DNA of 64,000 bases, taken from NCBI GenBank assembly GCA_020226215.1, contig CM035230.1:7959501-8023500 (forward strand), written 5' to 3'. Source of the DNA: Sindora glabra. Taxonomy: Eukaryota; Streptophyta; Magnoliopsida; Fabales; Fabaceae. A model generated the notes under the pieces. The model worked only from the letters and a program-made list of their open reading frames with translations. It did not search any database and was not told the origin of the DNA. Both the position numbers and the translations under genes were made by a program. Shown piece by piece: positions 1-12,376 of this stretch (the first letter of the stretch is position 1; each line of letters opens with the position of its first letter).

Positions 1-966
1 AAATAAGGCTCCAAAAGATAATCTATATATAAATATCTAGTGCTACCATATTACAAACTAGATAAGCTCTTAAATAATCCAACATTTAAGAGGTCGTGAA
101 GAAGAATTAACCTATGTATCTTCATAATAAATTATAGATAAGTGAGTTTGGGATTCAATGAGTGAACATTCTAATAAATAAGCAAATAAATAACAACTTA
201 TCCCCTACATCAATCTTATGTAAATCTTTGAACTTAATCACATTATTAATTCAATTTCAAGTAAGCTCGAGAGGCTCAAACATAAACATTTTTATGATAA
301 GCGTGCCATCCAAGAGTCCTCAAGAACAATCGTATTTAAGTTCATGTCACAATTTAAGGTAATAAGCAACAAATAGATACATACCTCTACCTTGTTACTT
401 TCAGGCTAACCTTATAACCAACCTAACTTTTCCATCTTATTTCCTCCTAGGACAAATTAATACCTTACCTATTTGGCATTGGGAATTTATCATCTAGTAG
501 TCCCTATCATTATCCTTATATACAATAAAGATAGCTTCGTGAGCTTTTAACACTATGACCATTTAGTGAAGATAGCCACTTATGGGCTTTCGACATCAAT
601 TCACACCTCTTAGCCTTTTGACACTATAGTTATTGAGTGAAGATAAGCATTCGCTAGCTCCCACATGTTTTATAATTCAATTCTTTTTTATATCATATCA
701 TAAACTATAGCTAACATAGTTTCAGAACAACAACATGCCTTAATGCATGGCTCCACAACTTGTTTCATTGCATAACAACAATAAAAATATATTTGCATCA
801 TATATCTTATTATTCAATAACTCATAACATCACATTCAAGATATAGTATTAGCATAATACCAAAAGTGTTTCAATATTTGTATTTCTTAAAGAATATTTA
901 CATTTTCAAATCTCGACATCTCTTTTTGGAGGAGCCATATGGTACATTTACATTTCTTAAAGAATA
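1..966. other. AT-rich intergenic DNA, no gene seen
   Basis: No convincing coding frame on either strand. The stretch lies where the rest of the gypsy pol gene (RNase H, integrase) and a 3' LTR would be expected, but nothing like them is recognisable. The last 85 bases contain a scrambled micro-duplication that marks the break in pol (see the finding on the truncation). Confidence 0.5.
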
Positions 967-3195
967 TTACCATAATACCTTGTTCAATTGTCGATAATCA
1001 ATACATAACAGCAATGAACCATCTTTCTTCTTAACAAAAAGTACATGAGCACCCCATGGAGATGTACTTGGACAAATGAAACCTTTGTCTAGCAAATTCT
1101 TGAGTTGATCCTTTAATTCCTTTAATTCTGCAGGAGCCATATGGTATGGAGGTATAGAGATAGATTGTATGCCTGGAACCAAATCAATGAAAAATTCAAT
1201 TTCTCTTTCTAGAGGTAAACCAGGTAACTCATCAAGAAAAACATTATCAAACTCCTTCACTATAGGAACTTCTTCAAGTTTTTCTCCTTGTAGTTCAATG
1301 TCTCTTACCATTGCCAAGAAACCTTCACGACTGTTTCTCAATAATCTCCTTGCATCTAATGTAGAAATGAGATTATAAGGTGCTAAACTTCGATCACCTT
1401 GGATTAGGAAGGATGGCTCCCCTGGGGGATCAAATTTGACAACTTTCAAGTGACAATTAAGAGTGACATGATAGGTAACTAACCAATCCATGCCTAAGAT
1501 CATATCAAAGTCACTTATATCAAGCACAATCAAATCAACTAATGTTTACTTAGTAGCCACAATTATTTCACAAGATCTATACACATGATCAACAAATATA
1601 GACTCTCCGATAGGTGTAGCAACGGAGAAAGGTCGATCCAACAACATCAAATCTCTATCAAACCGAAAGGCAAAGAAAGGAGATACATACGAATGTGTAG
1701 ATCCAAGATTAAACAACACACGTACATCATGAGAACAAACTAAAAGAATACTTGTCACAATAGCATTAGATGCCTGAACACCCTGAGGTGTCAAAGCAAA
1801 AACACATGCTTGGCCTCTACCTGGTTGGCCTTAGGTTCTATCCCTTGATCCTTTGCCTCCATCACTTCTATTTGTTTGAGTTGGAATTTGTCTCACAGGT
1901 TGAGCCACGATGGGTGTGGATAGTAGAGTGGTATGTGCTGACCCTTGGCTAGAGCTTTTATGCAATTGAGGACAATCCCTCCTCAAATGTCCAACGTGGC
2001 CACATTGGAAGCGAGCACCTATCTCTTAATGACATTGTCCCAAATGAAATTTCCCACAAGTTTGACATGGAGCTCTCGTTCCTTAGGATTGTCTTGTATG
2101 TTGTGAACTTATTTGCCCTTGTCCTCTCATATCATGCCTTGGCTCTTATGTACTCACTAAGGATTGTCCAGTGGATTTTGAGCCTAACTATAACACATTT
2201 TGCCACATTTGAGGCTGCGGCCCTTTACTTGTATTGTCTTGCCCACTAAAATTTCCTTTGGTCCTTGCCCCTTTTTGCTTCTCTTGAGTTACACGTCCCT
2301 CCAATTCTTTCATTTCCAACATTCTTGCACAATTCACTGCAGCTACATAAGAAGGAAAAGTCTTCATTTGGAATGCCACCACCCGATACAATGGCCTCAC
2401 TACCCCATCAAAATACCTCTTTATCCTCATTCTCTCCATAGGTATTAAGTATGGAGCATAACGAGAGAGCTGTGTGAATCGAATGTCATACTCTGTCACT
2501 ATCATATTAGGAGTCTACTTCAACATCTCAAACTCCTTAGCTTTTACTCTTCTCACACTCTCTGGAAGAAATCTTTCCATAAAAGAGCTAATGAATTCCT
2601 CCCAAGTTAGGGCAGGCGATCCTTGAGGTTTTCCTCTTAACCAACCATCAAACCATGTCTGGGCCACATCCCGTAGTCTAAACTCTGCTAATTGGACTAA
2701 TCTTTTTGAAAAATAACCAAGTGCCCGACAAATCCTATCGACATCATTTAGGAATCACTGTGGATCCTTAAAAACATCAGATCTTGTAAATATGGGAGGC
2801 TACAACTTGATAAACTCATAATAGGATACATGAATCTCTTGACCATTAAGTGGTGGTTATTGATCAATTTGTGCCTCATTACCTTGAGGGTCTCTTTCTA
2901 CATGAATTTCACCCTCTTGTCTACCTTGGCCAGTTATAGATCCCACCAAGGTCTCAACTATTCTTTGAAGCCCTTATATACCAGCCATTAACTCAGCTAT
3001 GTTAGGTATTGGGGTTGCATTGTCTTCAAGGCCTTCATTTCTATTAATTCTGGCATGTCTTCTATGTAAAGGAGGTCCACCTCGGTTGCCACAACCGCCA
3101 CCTCAACGAACTGGAGAGTGAGGCCTAGCGGATGCCTTATCAAATGCATGACTTGCATCAGTTTGTCTGCCTCGAGCGTGAGTTCTAGGTGGCAT
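967..3195 (-). pseudogene. Ty3/gypsy gag-pol polyprotein, truncated and full of stop codons
   Basis: Relic of a retrotransposon polyprotein that would supply capsid, protease and reverse transcriptase. It starts at the ATG at 3195 (MPPRTHARG...) and stays in a single frame to 967, broken by in-frame stops rather than net frameshifts. Gag includes the stretch RDVAQTWFDGWLRG and the later piece at 2505-2188. Two zinc knuckles lie at about 2070-1970 (CQTCGKFHLGQCH, then CGHVGHLRRDC). The protease has LFNLGSTHSYVS at the active site, where the family has LFDSGATH, so the catalytic Asp is lost; further on is ILGMDWL. Reverse transcriptase begins normally (FICPSTSPWGAHVLFVKKK, CIDYRQLNK) and stops abruptly at 967. 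Everything after the first RT block is missing, so the copy cannot work. The family assignment is secure; the exact clade is not. Confidence 0.92.
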
Positions 3196-3406
3196 CTCCA
3201 CCTATATGAGTAACAAACTTTATCAAAACATAATAAGAAGTTATAACACACAAGTAACTCAATTAGACAAACTTCAAGAATGAGATAATGATTGACAACC
3301 TATCATGCCTTTAGTAGTGTTACAATTATGAGAATGATCGACAACATTTTCAAAATCATGACCCCACTAAAGATCACTTGCTCCATTAACCACAGGGAAA
3401 CCTAAG

Positions 3407-3417
3407 TTCTGATACCA
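3407..3417 (-). promoter_or_regulatory. Primer-binding site (initiator-Met tRNA) of the gypsy element
   Basis: Read on the minus strand this is TGGTATCAGAA, matching 10 of 11 bases of the plant tRNA-iMet primer site TGGTATCAGAG. It lies 3 bases inside the LTR edge, whose last two bases (CA on the minus strand) pair with the TG at 3421. It lies 212 bases upstream of the gag ATG, as expected for a gypsy leader. It fixes the orientation of the element and one LTR boundary. Confidence 0.85.
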
Positions 3418-3420
3418 CCG

Positions 3421-6060
3421 TGACCGGTACATAACTTTAGGGCAAAATATAATCATAGAGGGCATGCTAGCCTAACACATTGAAAGATAACTTGTAACCT
3501 ATTTCAAACTCAAATGGGCATATACCCAACACACAAACACTAACTTTTCACATACACAAAGTCCTACATGGACTTTCTCATTTTTCAACATTCACCTATT
3601 AAATCATATATATATATTAACATAAAATTCATATCGTTTAGTAACTAAACAATCCTTTGTAAATATAACAAAATGCATACATATAAGTCTAAGAAGCATG
3701 CCCTGCTTATGGGTTTAATGGAGCATCTCTAAGAGTATTCAAAATTTATAACTTTAAAAAATACATAAAAGTTCTACATCAAGCCCACACGAACAAAGTG
3801 TGGCTCATCACAAAAGAATGCTCCTCTCTCTCTAAGGAGCTGCAGACAACGAACCTGAAGCCAAGTCTTTATCTGAAAAATATTACAACAAAAAGAGTTA
3901 GTCATGGACTCAATGAATAGATAATATGAATTTTCAATGGAAATGGGACAAGCTATGGCACGAGTTTTTCCTTAAAAAAATAGTTAAAAAATTTTTCAAT
4001 ATAAAAAAGATATCAGAAGAGTTATGCAATCAGATTTGACAAAATAACAATTGAAATATCCCTTAGAAGTAAAATACTAAAACATAAGTTTCAAGCTAAG
4101 AAGTAGATAGTAGATTCTTGAATCATGAGAAATTATCATAGATATAGAATCATGGTAAAAAAATTTCAGTATAACCTATTAATAATAAATAAGTAATCAT
4201 AATTAAAGTTAATGAGTTTTAAAAATACATAAACCATCAAAATCACACTTTAGGGTGGGAGATTTCCAGTTATGATTAACAAACATGAGCATTCCACTCA
4301 TGAATTAATATTTTCATAAGAGCTCTCAGCTCTAAGATAATCTATCAGGCTACCTTAAACCAATCTACATGTGTTGGCCGACACACGGGGTTAGCAACTC
4401 CCCTGCTAACCGGGGCTCGAACCAAGGTGCACCAAGGTTAACATCATTACAGCAATTAGCTATAGTTTCTAACTAGTCTTCTCCCAAAACAAATTTATAA
4501 AATAGCAAAATACCAAGCATATATATAAATAACAATTATATAAGAAATTATTGGAAATAAATAGTTTCATACATCAACAGTTTAAAACAATCTCAAACCA
4601 TACTCCTTTCAACTATGTATAGTTCACCAAGGCTTTCAATCATGGTAGTCAACATCTCCAATATCATATCATTCCAAACTCATCCAAAAATCAAATTTTA
4701 CAAGTGTATGTGAAACTTCAATACATTATCACTTAATCCACAATAATCTTTCAAAGAACATTATACAATAAGATTCTAATAGTATACCATTTCAAAATAA
4801 GCCACATAAATCAATTCCCTCATCATAAAGTCATTTTAGTATCATTCTTAATCATTATACCTTAAGAAAATTTTAAAGTTCTTGTCTCAAGAGTGCCTAA
4901 AGCTCTACACATATATAGAATTAAAATGCATAAAAAGTAATGACAATTAATAAATTAATTAAAATTAATATTTCAAAGTATAGAGAAATTTGGAAAGTAT
5001 ATAAAAATGTGGAAATACACATTATCTACTCACAAAATGGCTAAAAATGCTCAAGTTGATTTCCTCCTACTTCTTGAACCACCAATGCCACTAGGAAGTG
5101 TTCCTTGACCTTGAGCAAGCAATCAAATAACAATTCAAACACAAATTAACACCCAATTACATTATCAAGCTTCCTATTACAAAATCCCCAAAAATCTACA
5201 CTATATGCATAACCCTAAAACAATCTAATCTTTATTATCTACTAACTAATTTAAGCTAATCTAACTCCTAATTAAGAGAATGAAGCTTGGGAATTACCTT
5301 ATTAAGCAAATGAAAAGGATTTTCAAAACTTGCTCCTCAAAATCCCAAAACTCGTATTATTTAGAAACAGCAGCAAGAAACAGGGGAAAACAGGGAGAAA
5401 ATAGAAGAAAACATGCAAAATCGTGAAGGGAGGCAGTTGTTTCGTGAGATTAGAAGTGGAAGGGAAGGAAGAAGAAGAAAGGAGCTAAAGAGAGAGCTGC
5501 TACGTTTTGTTCTGTGTTGTTACTGTTGGGTTTTGTGTTTTCTGTTTTGCTACCTAGTTCTGTTTTGTTTTAGGGCTTCTGTTTCATGTCTGGTCCGGGT
5601 TAGGTCCATGGGTCGCGCGCTGGATTACTGTGTCACGGGTTCAAGGTTTAGCACATTGGGTCACAGGTTCAACAACTTATTTATATTGGTATCATTTAAG
5701 TAAATGTCCATGTAAATAAGAAAATATCCCCTATTTGGATTAAAAAAATTTAAAAAAATTAAAACTCCAAAGAATAAAAATTTAGATTTTGAGTTTTAGT
5801 TTAAAATGTCAAATTTTTAAAAATTTTAAAAATAGCGTCTTCTCAAAATAGTCCTTTTAGGTCTCCAAAAATTCATTAAAAATCACTCTTTGATGCAAAA
5901 ATACAAGAGGAATAATTATCAAAATTTTTTATTTTCAAATAATATATATTTCATATACCCCTTTAAGGAAGCACTCAAACTTAGAAAAATTTTCAGAATT
6001 CTAACAGACTTAACTTTATTTGTGAAATTAAGCTAAACAAGAGTATAAATCAAATTAAAT
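3421..6060 (-). repeat. 5' LTR of the gypsy element (outer edge not resolved)
   Basis: The LTR begins at 3421 next to the primer site and runs to higher coordinates. The outer edge is not visible, but similarity to a second copy at about 49.9-51.06 kb in the same orientation extends to about 6.0 kb, so the LTR or LTR-related block is over 2 kb. It holds an 8-bp perfect stem with a 7-base loop at 4389-4411 (GGTTAGCA / TGCTAACC). The ORF-like stretch at 5413-5703 is arginine- and cysteine-rich low-complexity sequence and is not believed to be a gene. Confidence 0.6.
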
Positions 6061-7975
6061 CCTTTCAACAAGTTGAAAAAGAAATAGTTTAAGGCTATTT
6101 AAGATAATCCCAAGTTCATATCAAAACTATCTAGCTATATTCTTATGTTATAACAATTCTATATTATATATTAACGGCAAAGCTATTACAAGATAACTAT
6201 CTAGGATTTGATCAATTTAGATTAGTAGAATAAAGCAAATGCTATAATCTATAAAGTTAGATCTAAATTAACTTGAATGTAGAATTCAACTAAATTGAAG
6301 GAATACACTAGAAACCCCTAATTTAATCATTCAATCCTCTATTTTCACAAGAAGAATGATGACTAACCAATCAAAATTCTTCATAAAACTAGATCGATAT
6401 CATAAATCACATAAATGAACAAAGATCATACTAAATCAATATCTAAATTATACAATTCTAGAAAATTAGATAAAAGTATTAGAGAAAGGGAAAATTACCT
6501 AACAATAAGATCTCATAAATCAAACCAAGATGAGCCTCAAATTCTTTGAATCAACCCTAAAACTTAGCCTTCTATGGATAAAAAAAAAAGTTAGATAAGA
6601 GAAAAAAGTTATCTAGAATTTTATATTCTTGCTATTAGAGGTATAAACCCTATCCTCCCTTACAAAACCTAATGAGCCAAGTTAACATCTCTCCTAGGAT
6701 TATAAAGAATAAGGCTTTGCTAATTTTAGTCATAAAAACCTAATTTACAAAATAATACACTACAAGAGTTATTGTAGTAAAATCTTGTAAGTATAACTTC
6801 TAGTCAATGTAAGACCCTCAAAACTACATAGTTTCACTAAGCCTTATGAAATTTATTGGGCCTGGTTATAGGCAACTTTAGGCATTGATTTCACCTTAAT
6901 TAAACGTTTAGAACTCCATATATGGCTCAAAAATTGAGATTGATTTAGTTTAGATAAAAATAAAGAATCAACTTATGGCCTTTTTTAATCTTCTAAACAT
7001 TTGAAATGGGCTTTAGAAAAATATAAAAATTTTAGAGCTTGCTCTAACCTTTTTAACGATTTAAAGATCACATAATTTTGATACTAGAAACTTAAGTTAT
7101 AGTTAAAAACTCGAAATAATGTAAAATTCTAATATTAACAGAACAATTTCAAAATATTAGAAAACTAACCACCCAGTCATGTAACAAGGCTAATTCATAA
7201 AATGAAGCATATAAGACACACTAAGAGATATAAAATAGGAAGAATAATATTAGCCAAAATCTTGCCTATTGAATTCCCCCACACTTAACCTTTGCATGAC
7301 TTCGGGCAAACATAATTTTATTCAAAACTAAAATCAAAATACTTATTTTCCAAAGACTTCAAAATCATAAATCCATAAGTAAGAAACAATCAAAGCTCTT
7401 AAGAGACATAACACGTGAACAAAAATCTTAATAAACTTAAAATAAATCAATATAGCAATTTCATTAAAAAAAAGGTATATTAACATGGTAAATTCTCATA
7501 AAATTCACTCTTTTACTCCCAAGTATTTAGATAAGTGTTTCACTTAAGTTTATTTTATGAAATTGCTCTACTATAACTTGCTAATCATCTAATCTCCACT
7601 ACTCAAATCATATCCACAATACAAATCAAAAGGACTTTATTTAAGAATGTAATCAAGCTATGGAAAACAAAAAAACAAATTAAAGATATAAAGGTTAAAA
7701 ATAAAAAAAAATCAATAGAGCATTTGACTAAAAAGATATGGGCAATTAATGAATACTTAAAACTCAACACAACAACCTAAATTTAAATGCAAACACTTAT
7801 CAATATCATCTTCTTTCTTTCTTTTTTTTTCATAAATTTATTTTTGCCTTATTCTTCTTCTTTTTTCTTTTTCACTTTTTTATGTTTTTTCTTTCTTTTT
7901 TTTCATTCTTTCTTTTTTTTATTGTATTTCTTTTTTTTCCTCCTTTTTTACTCAACCAACTCTTGAACTTGAAGC
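6061..7975. other. Intergenic, AT-rich, LTR-like debris
   Basis: No coding sequence. At about 6794 the plus strand reads TGTAAGACCCTCAAAAC, which looks like the first bases of a plant LTR, but no partner could be proven. A long pyrimidine tract (T-rich with scattered C) covers about 7800-7950 and directly precedes the left arm of the long inverted repeat. Confidence 0.4.
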
Positions 7976-8474
7976 CTTAAATACAACTTTATTCTAAAGC
8001 TCCCTTCATAAGCCACCCTTTTTTATTTTTTTGTAAAAATTTGATGATAATTGGGCACAGCGGACATGGCTATCTATGACTAAATTTAGAATATAATTTC
8101 CTCAAAATGACTTAAATTTAGTCAAATAGAGTTTTCTAGAAATAGACATTAACAAATACCCTTAGTTTTTCGATTATTTACTAAGTTGCTATTAGCTTCC
8201 TCCATAAGCTTATGTTTATTTAGGCCTTATTTTTTTTATTTCTAAAATCAAATTTGAGCCTAAACAAGTTAAGCCAAATTAGCCCAAATAACCAAGATGA
8301 TTTATTTCATATTTAAGTCCAATCTCTAAGTTTTTGGATTACCTAAACCCCTAACTTCCTAGTGGGCCTTTATATAATTTTTCCCATATTTAGTATTGGC
8401 TTTTTAATTATATTTTGAGCTATACTAGTGTCTAATATATTTTCTATAAAAATTTTAGTTAAATGTATCTCTAA

Positions 8475-10297
8475 ACTATCTTTACGATCTATGTGAACAT
8501 CAACCAATAATATTACTAAGTTTTTGCTAGGGAGGTTTCTAATCAAAATTCTTTTTGGAATTTTCCTGAACTATCTTTACGATCTATATGAACATTGTTA
8601 CGTGTGAAATGGTTTAACAATTAGTGCAAGTGTACACTGTCGTAAACAAGTAATAAAGTGATAAGAAAGTATCGTTCCCACGAGGATTGTTTCACTAAGT
8701 ACCAAAATTCATAATCTCAACACTATTTGGTAAATCGATTAGTTGGAATTGAAGCGAGTAAATAAGGATTGATGCAAAGAATGCTTAAAATAAATATGAA
8801 TGCAATTCGAGTAAGGATGAAGATGATTAAAAGACCTAGGGATCAGACTTCACTTAACAATTTCGGATTGAATCATCTATCTACACTAATCCAATTTTAA
8901 CTTCCTTAATTGATAGTCGAGTTTCCCTAAATTAATTACTAGCCTCTTCCAAGGTCAAGTAATTCTATAATTAATTGCCAATTCACTATATTCCTATGTG
9001 AATTGCAACAACTAATCATGCATTAGGATTTATGGAACTCATTAAGACTACATAAACCATATGAATATATTCCTATTTCATATGCAATTTACGGTTTCAA
9101 TTATAGGTTCCACACACATGTATCTCCTTCCGGTCTCAACATGCATATTGAGTTCATTCAAAATGTGGCTAATAAATCGAAAGCATTAAGAGCAATAATT
9201 AAAACTCAATCTAGGAAATAAAAACGAAATTGGTTTCAATAGACTAGAATTCAATCCGTTATTATCAAGTTACGCCATCACCCTAGGAAGATGAAAAATT
9301 AGAACATAATGAAATTAAACACAAACATAGAATAAAAATATTATCACATTCATGAACACAAGATTATACTTACAAATGCATGAAAAATAAAATATTATCC
9401 ATCCATTAGGAGGTAGAAACCGTCCATGTAGGAGGAGAACATAAGGATACAATTACAAATGCATGAAAATGAAAATACTATCCATCCATTAGGAGGTAGA
9501 AACCATCCATGTAGGAGGAGAACCTAGCCTTCCATGTAGGAGGCATACAAGAACTTAAAATTGCATGAACTAACTACTATCTAGGATGCATGAATGAATG
9601 ATTCAATGCTTGGAATCCTGAATGCTCTCTACTTCTACCTATTTATAGGTGAATGAACCAGCTACAAGCCATCCAATTTGACAAGTTGCTACCAATCACA
9701 CGCAGCCAACATTTTTTATTTTCGCAGCACAATTTGTTTCACTTTGTTGGCAACTTTTGACCACCGAAATGGCTGATTTACATCTTTATATCAACATAGG
9801 AGTTGTAGGGCTGGATCTTTTCTTCAATTTGCATATAAAGAACTCCTAATTTGGACATATCTAGCTCAAGTTGTGATTAGATTAGTAGCCATATGTCAGA
9901 TTCCGTCAGAATCACTGTTTCATCTTCCAAGCAGAATTTGAGATCCTTAGGTCCCGAACTGGGCTTTTCTTAAAACATGAAAGTTTTAGGGCTTCTTCTT
10001 AGCTTTCCATCCATATAAAGAACAGCCCAATCGGACATCCAGAACTCCAGATATGGCCTAAAACCTGAAACAGTGTCGGATTACAGCATTATCTAAAATA
10101 TTTGTTTTCATTCCAAATTCAAGATCCATTCACCAAATGCAACTAAATTTATTTAATTTAACAAGATAACATCCAAAAATGCATCATACAAGGGAAAATA
10201 AGTATGTAAATATTTTACGTATCAAACATCAACCGATAATATTATTGAATTTTTGCTAGGGAGGTTTCTAATCAAAATTCTTTCTTGAATTTTCCTG
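8475..10297. repeat. 95-bp tandem duplication, second unit split by the solo LTR
   Basis: The unit at 8475-8569 begins ACTATCTTTACGATCTA. The same sequence restarts at 8570, is interrupted after 26 bases by the solo LTR (8596-10224), and resumes after the 5-base target duplication to about 10297. The right arm of the inverted repeat (about 18680-18775) has only one copy, so the duplication arose in this arm after the two arms parted. Confidence 0.8.
8596..10224. mobile_element. Solo LTR (1,629 bp) inserted in the left inverted-repeat arm
   Basis: The element starts TGTTACGTGTGAAA and ends ATTTTACGTATCA, giving TG...CA termini with an imperfect inverted terminal match. It is flanked on both sides by the same 5 bases, AACAT (8591-8595 and 10225-10229). 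The matching place in the right arm (about 18750) is empty, which confirms an insertion. It contains an 83-bp tandem duplication starting at 9372 and 9455 (motif CCATTAGGAGGTAGAAACC). No coding region is present. The retrotransposon superfamily cannot be stated from the LTR alone. Confidence 0.85.
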
Positions 10298-12351
10298 CTT
10301 TATTTGGGGTATTACATCATCTCAAAAAGAATTTAAGCAAGTTCTTGTCACGAATTGTCCTGATTATGACTAGCATGAAACCCATGACTGATTTCGATAA
10401 GCCTTAATGATTTTCACTTAACAAGAGTTTCCAAATTCTAGGAAAATTTAAATATTTATTTTTAAAATTTTACAAAAAAGGACAAAATCCCCCTTATTTT
10501 TAAATATTTTTCAAGGGTCATATGCCTTATAATATTAAAACTTATATTGTTTTCAGATACAATAGTATCAAACACATAGTATAGTATAACTTCAAGCTTA
10601 TGCACAAATAAACAATTTAACACATTAAATATTGAATCAATATCATTTCTATTTCTAATTTTAATTTTAATTCAAAATGATCCCCAACTATCAAATCTTC
10701 CAATTCAAGCGATCTTTGATCTCTATGAATGAAATATGCTCAAATCTCAACCTAAAAATAATGAAGATAAAAGAATGAGTTCAAAGAACTCAGTAAGCAT
10801 ATATCTACCATATTTTGCAAGTGATTAATTATTTATAATAATTATAAATTAATCACATTAGTAAATCCATTTTTCTTGGATCTCTATAATATGCACAATT
10901 GACCTCATTGGAACTTTGCTTGCAAATAACTTAGATTCCATATCTCACATCACAAATTATCATAGCCTCAATCAGTCATTTATCACCCATTATAAGTGAT
11001 CATCATTTTCACAATTAGTTGTTAACGCTCAAATACAAGCAATCATCATAGTTACATTGTATCTTTGCAATCACATCAAGCAATGACATCTAAACATAAG
11101 TAAAGTTCTAATATCACATCGAATCACATACTTAATTATAGCAAACATATATGTAATTGCCCTTTTATTTCAAGATCGAGTTTACATTTTTTCCAACCAC
11201 TAACTGGGAATTTCCCATTTGGCTCTCGGATCAATCTTATATCCTTTGTAATTGTTAGCCGGGAATTTTCTATCCAATTTTCAAAGTATCATTCCAATAC
11301 AACTTATAGTTCCCAATGTCATTGCTCTAACACAATACATAATTTTCAATGCCAACCATGGCAGAATATATAGATAATATATATGTAAAAGCTCAACTCT
11401 CAAATCACATTTCATATTATCATTTCTAGCATATAAGTGACAAATAGTTCAACCATAACATTCAATGATCATTAGTAACATCATTAGACTTCCGTTATGC
11501 ACTATGGTCAACTAACAATCACTTAACAGCTAACTACTTAAGAACTAAGTTTATATATAATTATAGACATAAGTGTTAATTTGAAATATACATTATCAAT
11601 AGGAAGAATATAATTCACTATACCTAAATTATCTTTTATTAAAATAAAAATAGTAGTGAGATATGTACTCACTCGATAATATCAATCCATTCTTGGAAAT
11701 CTTGAAGCATTCATAACCATTTCCTTACATTTACCTCCTATTACCACCATTTACAAAGATAAATTATAAATATATAAATATTACTTATTTTTAATCCATA
11801 TAATTCAAATCAAAATATAATAATATTTCTGATTATCAGCTTCCTATATTTCCTAACATAGTTTATGTAGTCAAACACCATATTTTATATCTAGATCAAC
11901 CTTTGTTACCAAGATATTTACTTTTATGATGAGATTTTACTCTAAATATAGTAATTTAATATGCTTAACACTAAGATTTAAAGATATGAATATACTCTAA
12001 TCTAGTATTTTAAAGCCTCATAATATTATTCTATCAATACTAAATCGAGTATCCAAATAATATGATAGAACAAAATTTTCTAAGATATTCAACTATCATA
12101 AAAAATAATATCATAGGATATTTTAAAATGATTCTACCCATGATATTTAAATACTTTATAACATAAAATTTACATTTTCTAAAGAATTACTACTTATCTT
12201 AAATATGCCCAAAAGTGGATTTTCTAGATAGATTTCCAAATTATTTGAAATCATAAAGTATAATGTTTAAAGTACATCACAAGTATGATACTTTAACTCT
12301 TCACAATATAAAAATATTATTTCTCAAAAGCATTACTAAGAATCTATTCTA

Positions 12352-12376
12352 ATATATATATATATATATATATATA
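12352..12376. repeat. (AT)n microsatellite
   Basis: About 25 bases of alternating A and T. The matching place in the right arm (about 16602-16616) has a much shorter run, showing length change since the arms parted. Confidence 0.9.

Noticed and set aside
4389..4411. GGTTAGCA/TGCTAACC stem-loop as a transcription terminator
   Set aside because: Bacterial-type terminators do not apply here; it is a short palindrome inside an LTR.
5413..5703. 96-residue ORF in the gypsy LTR
   Set aside because: Arg-rich then Cys/Phe-rich low-complexity translation, inside a non-coding LTR, with no family motif.
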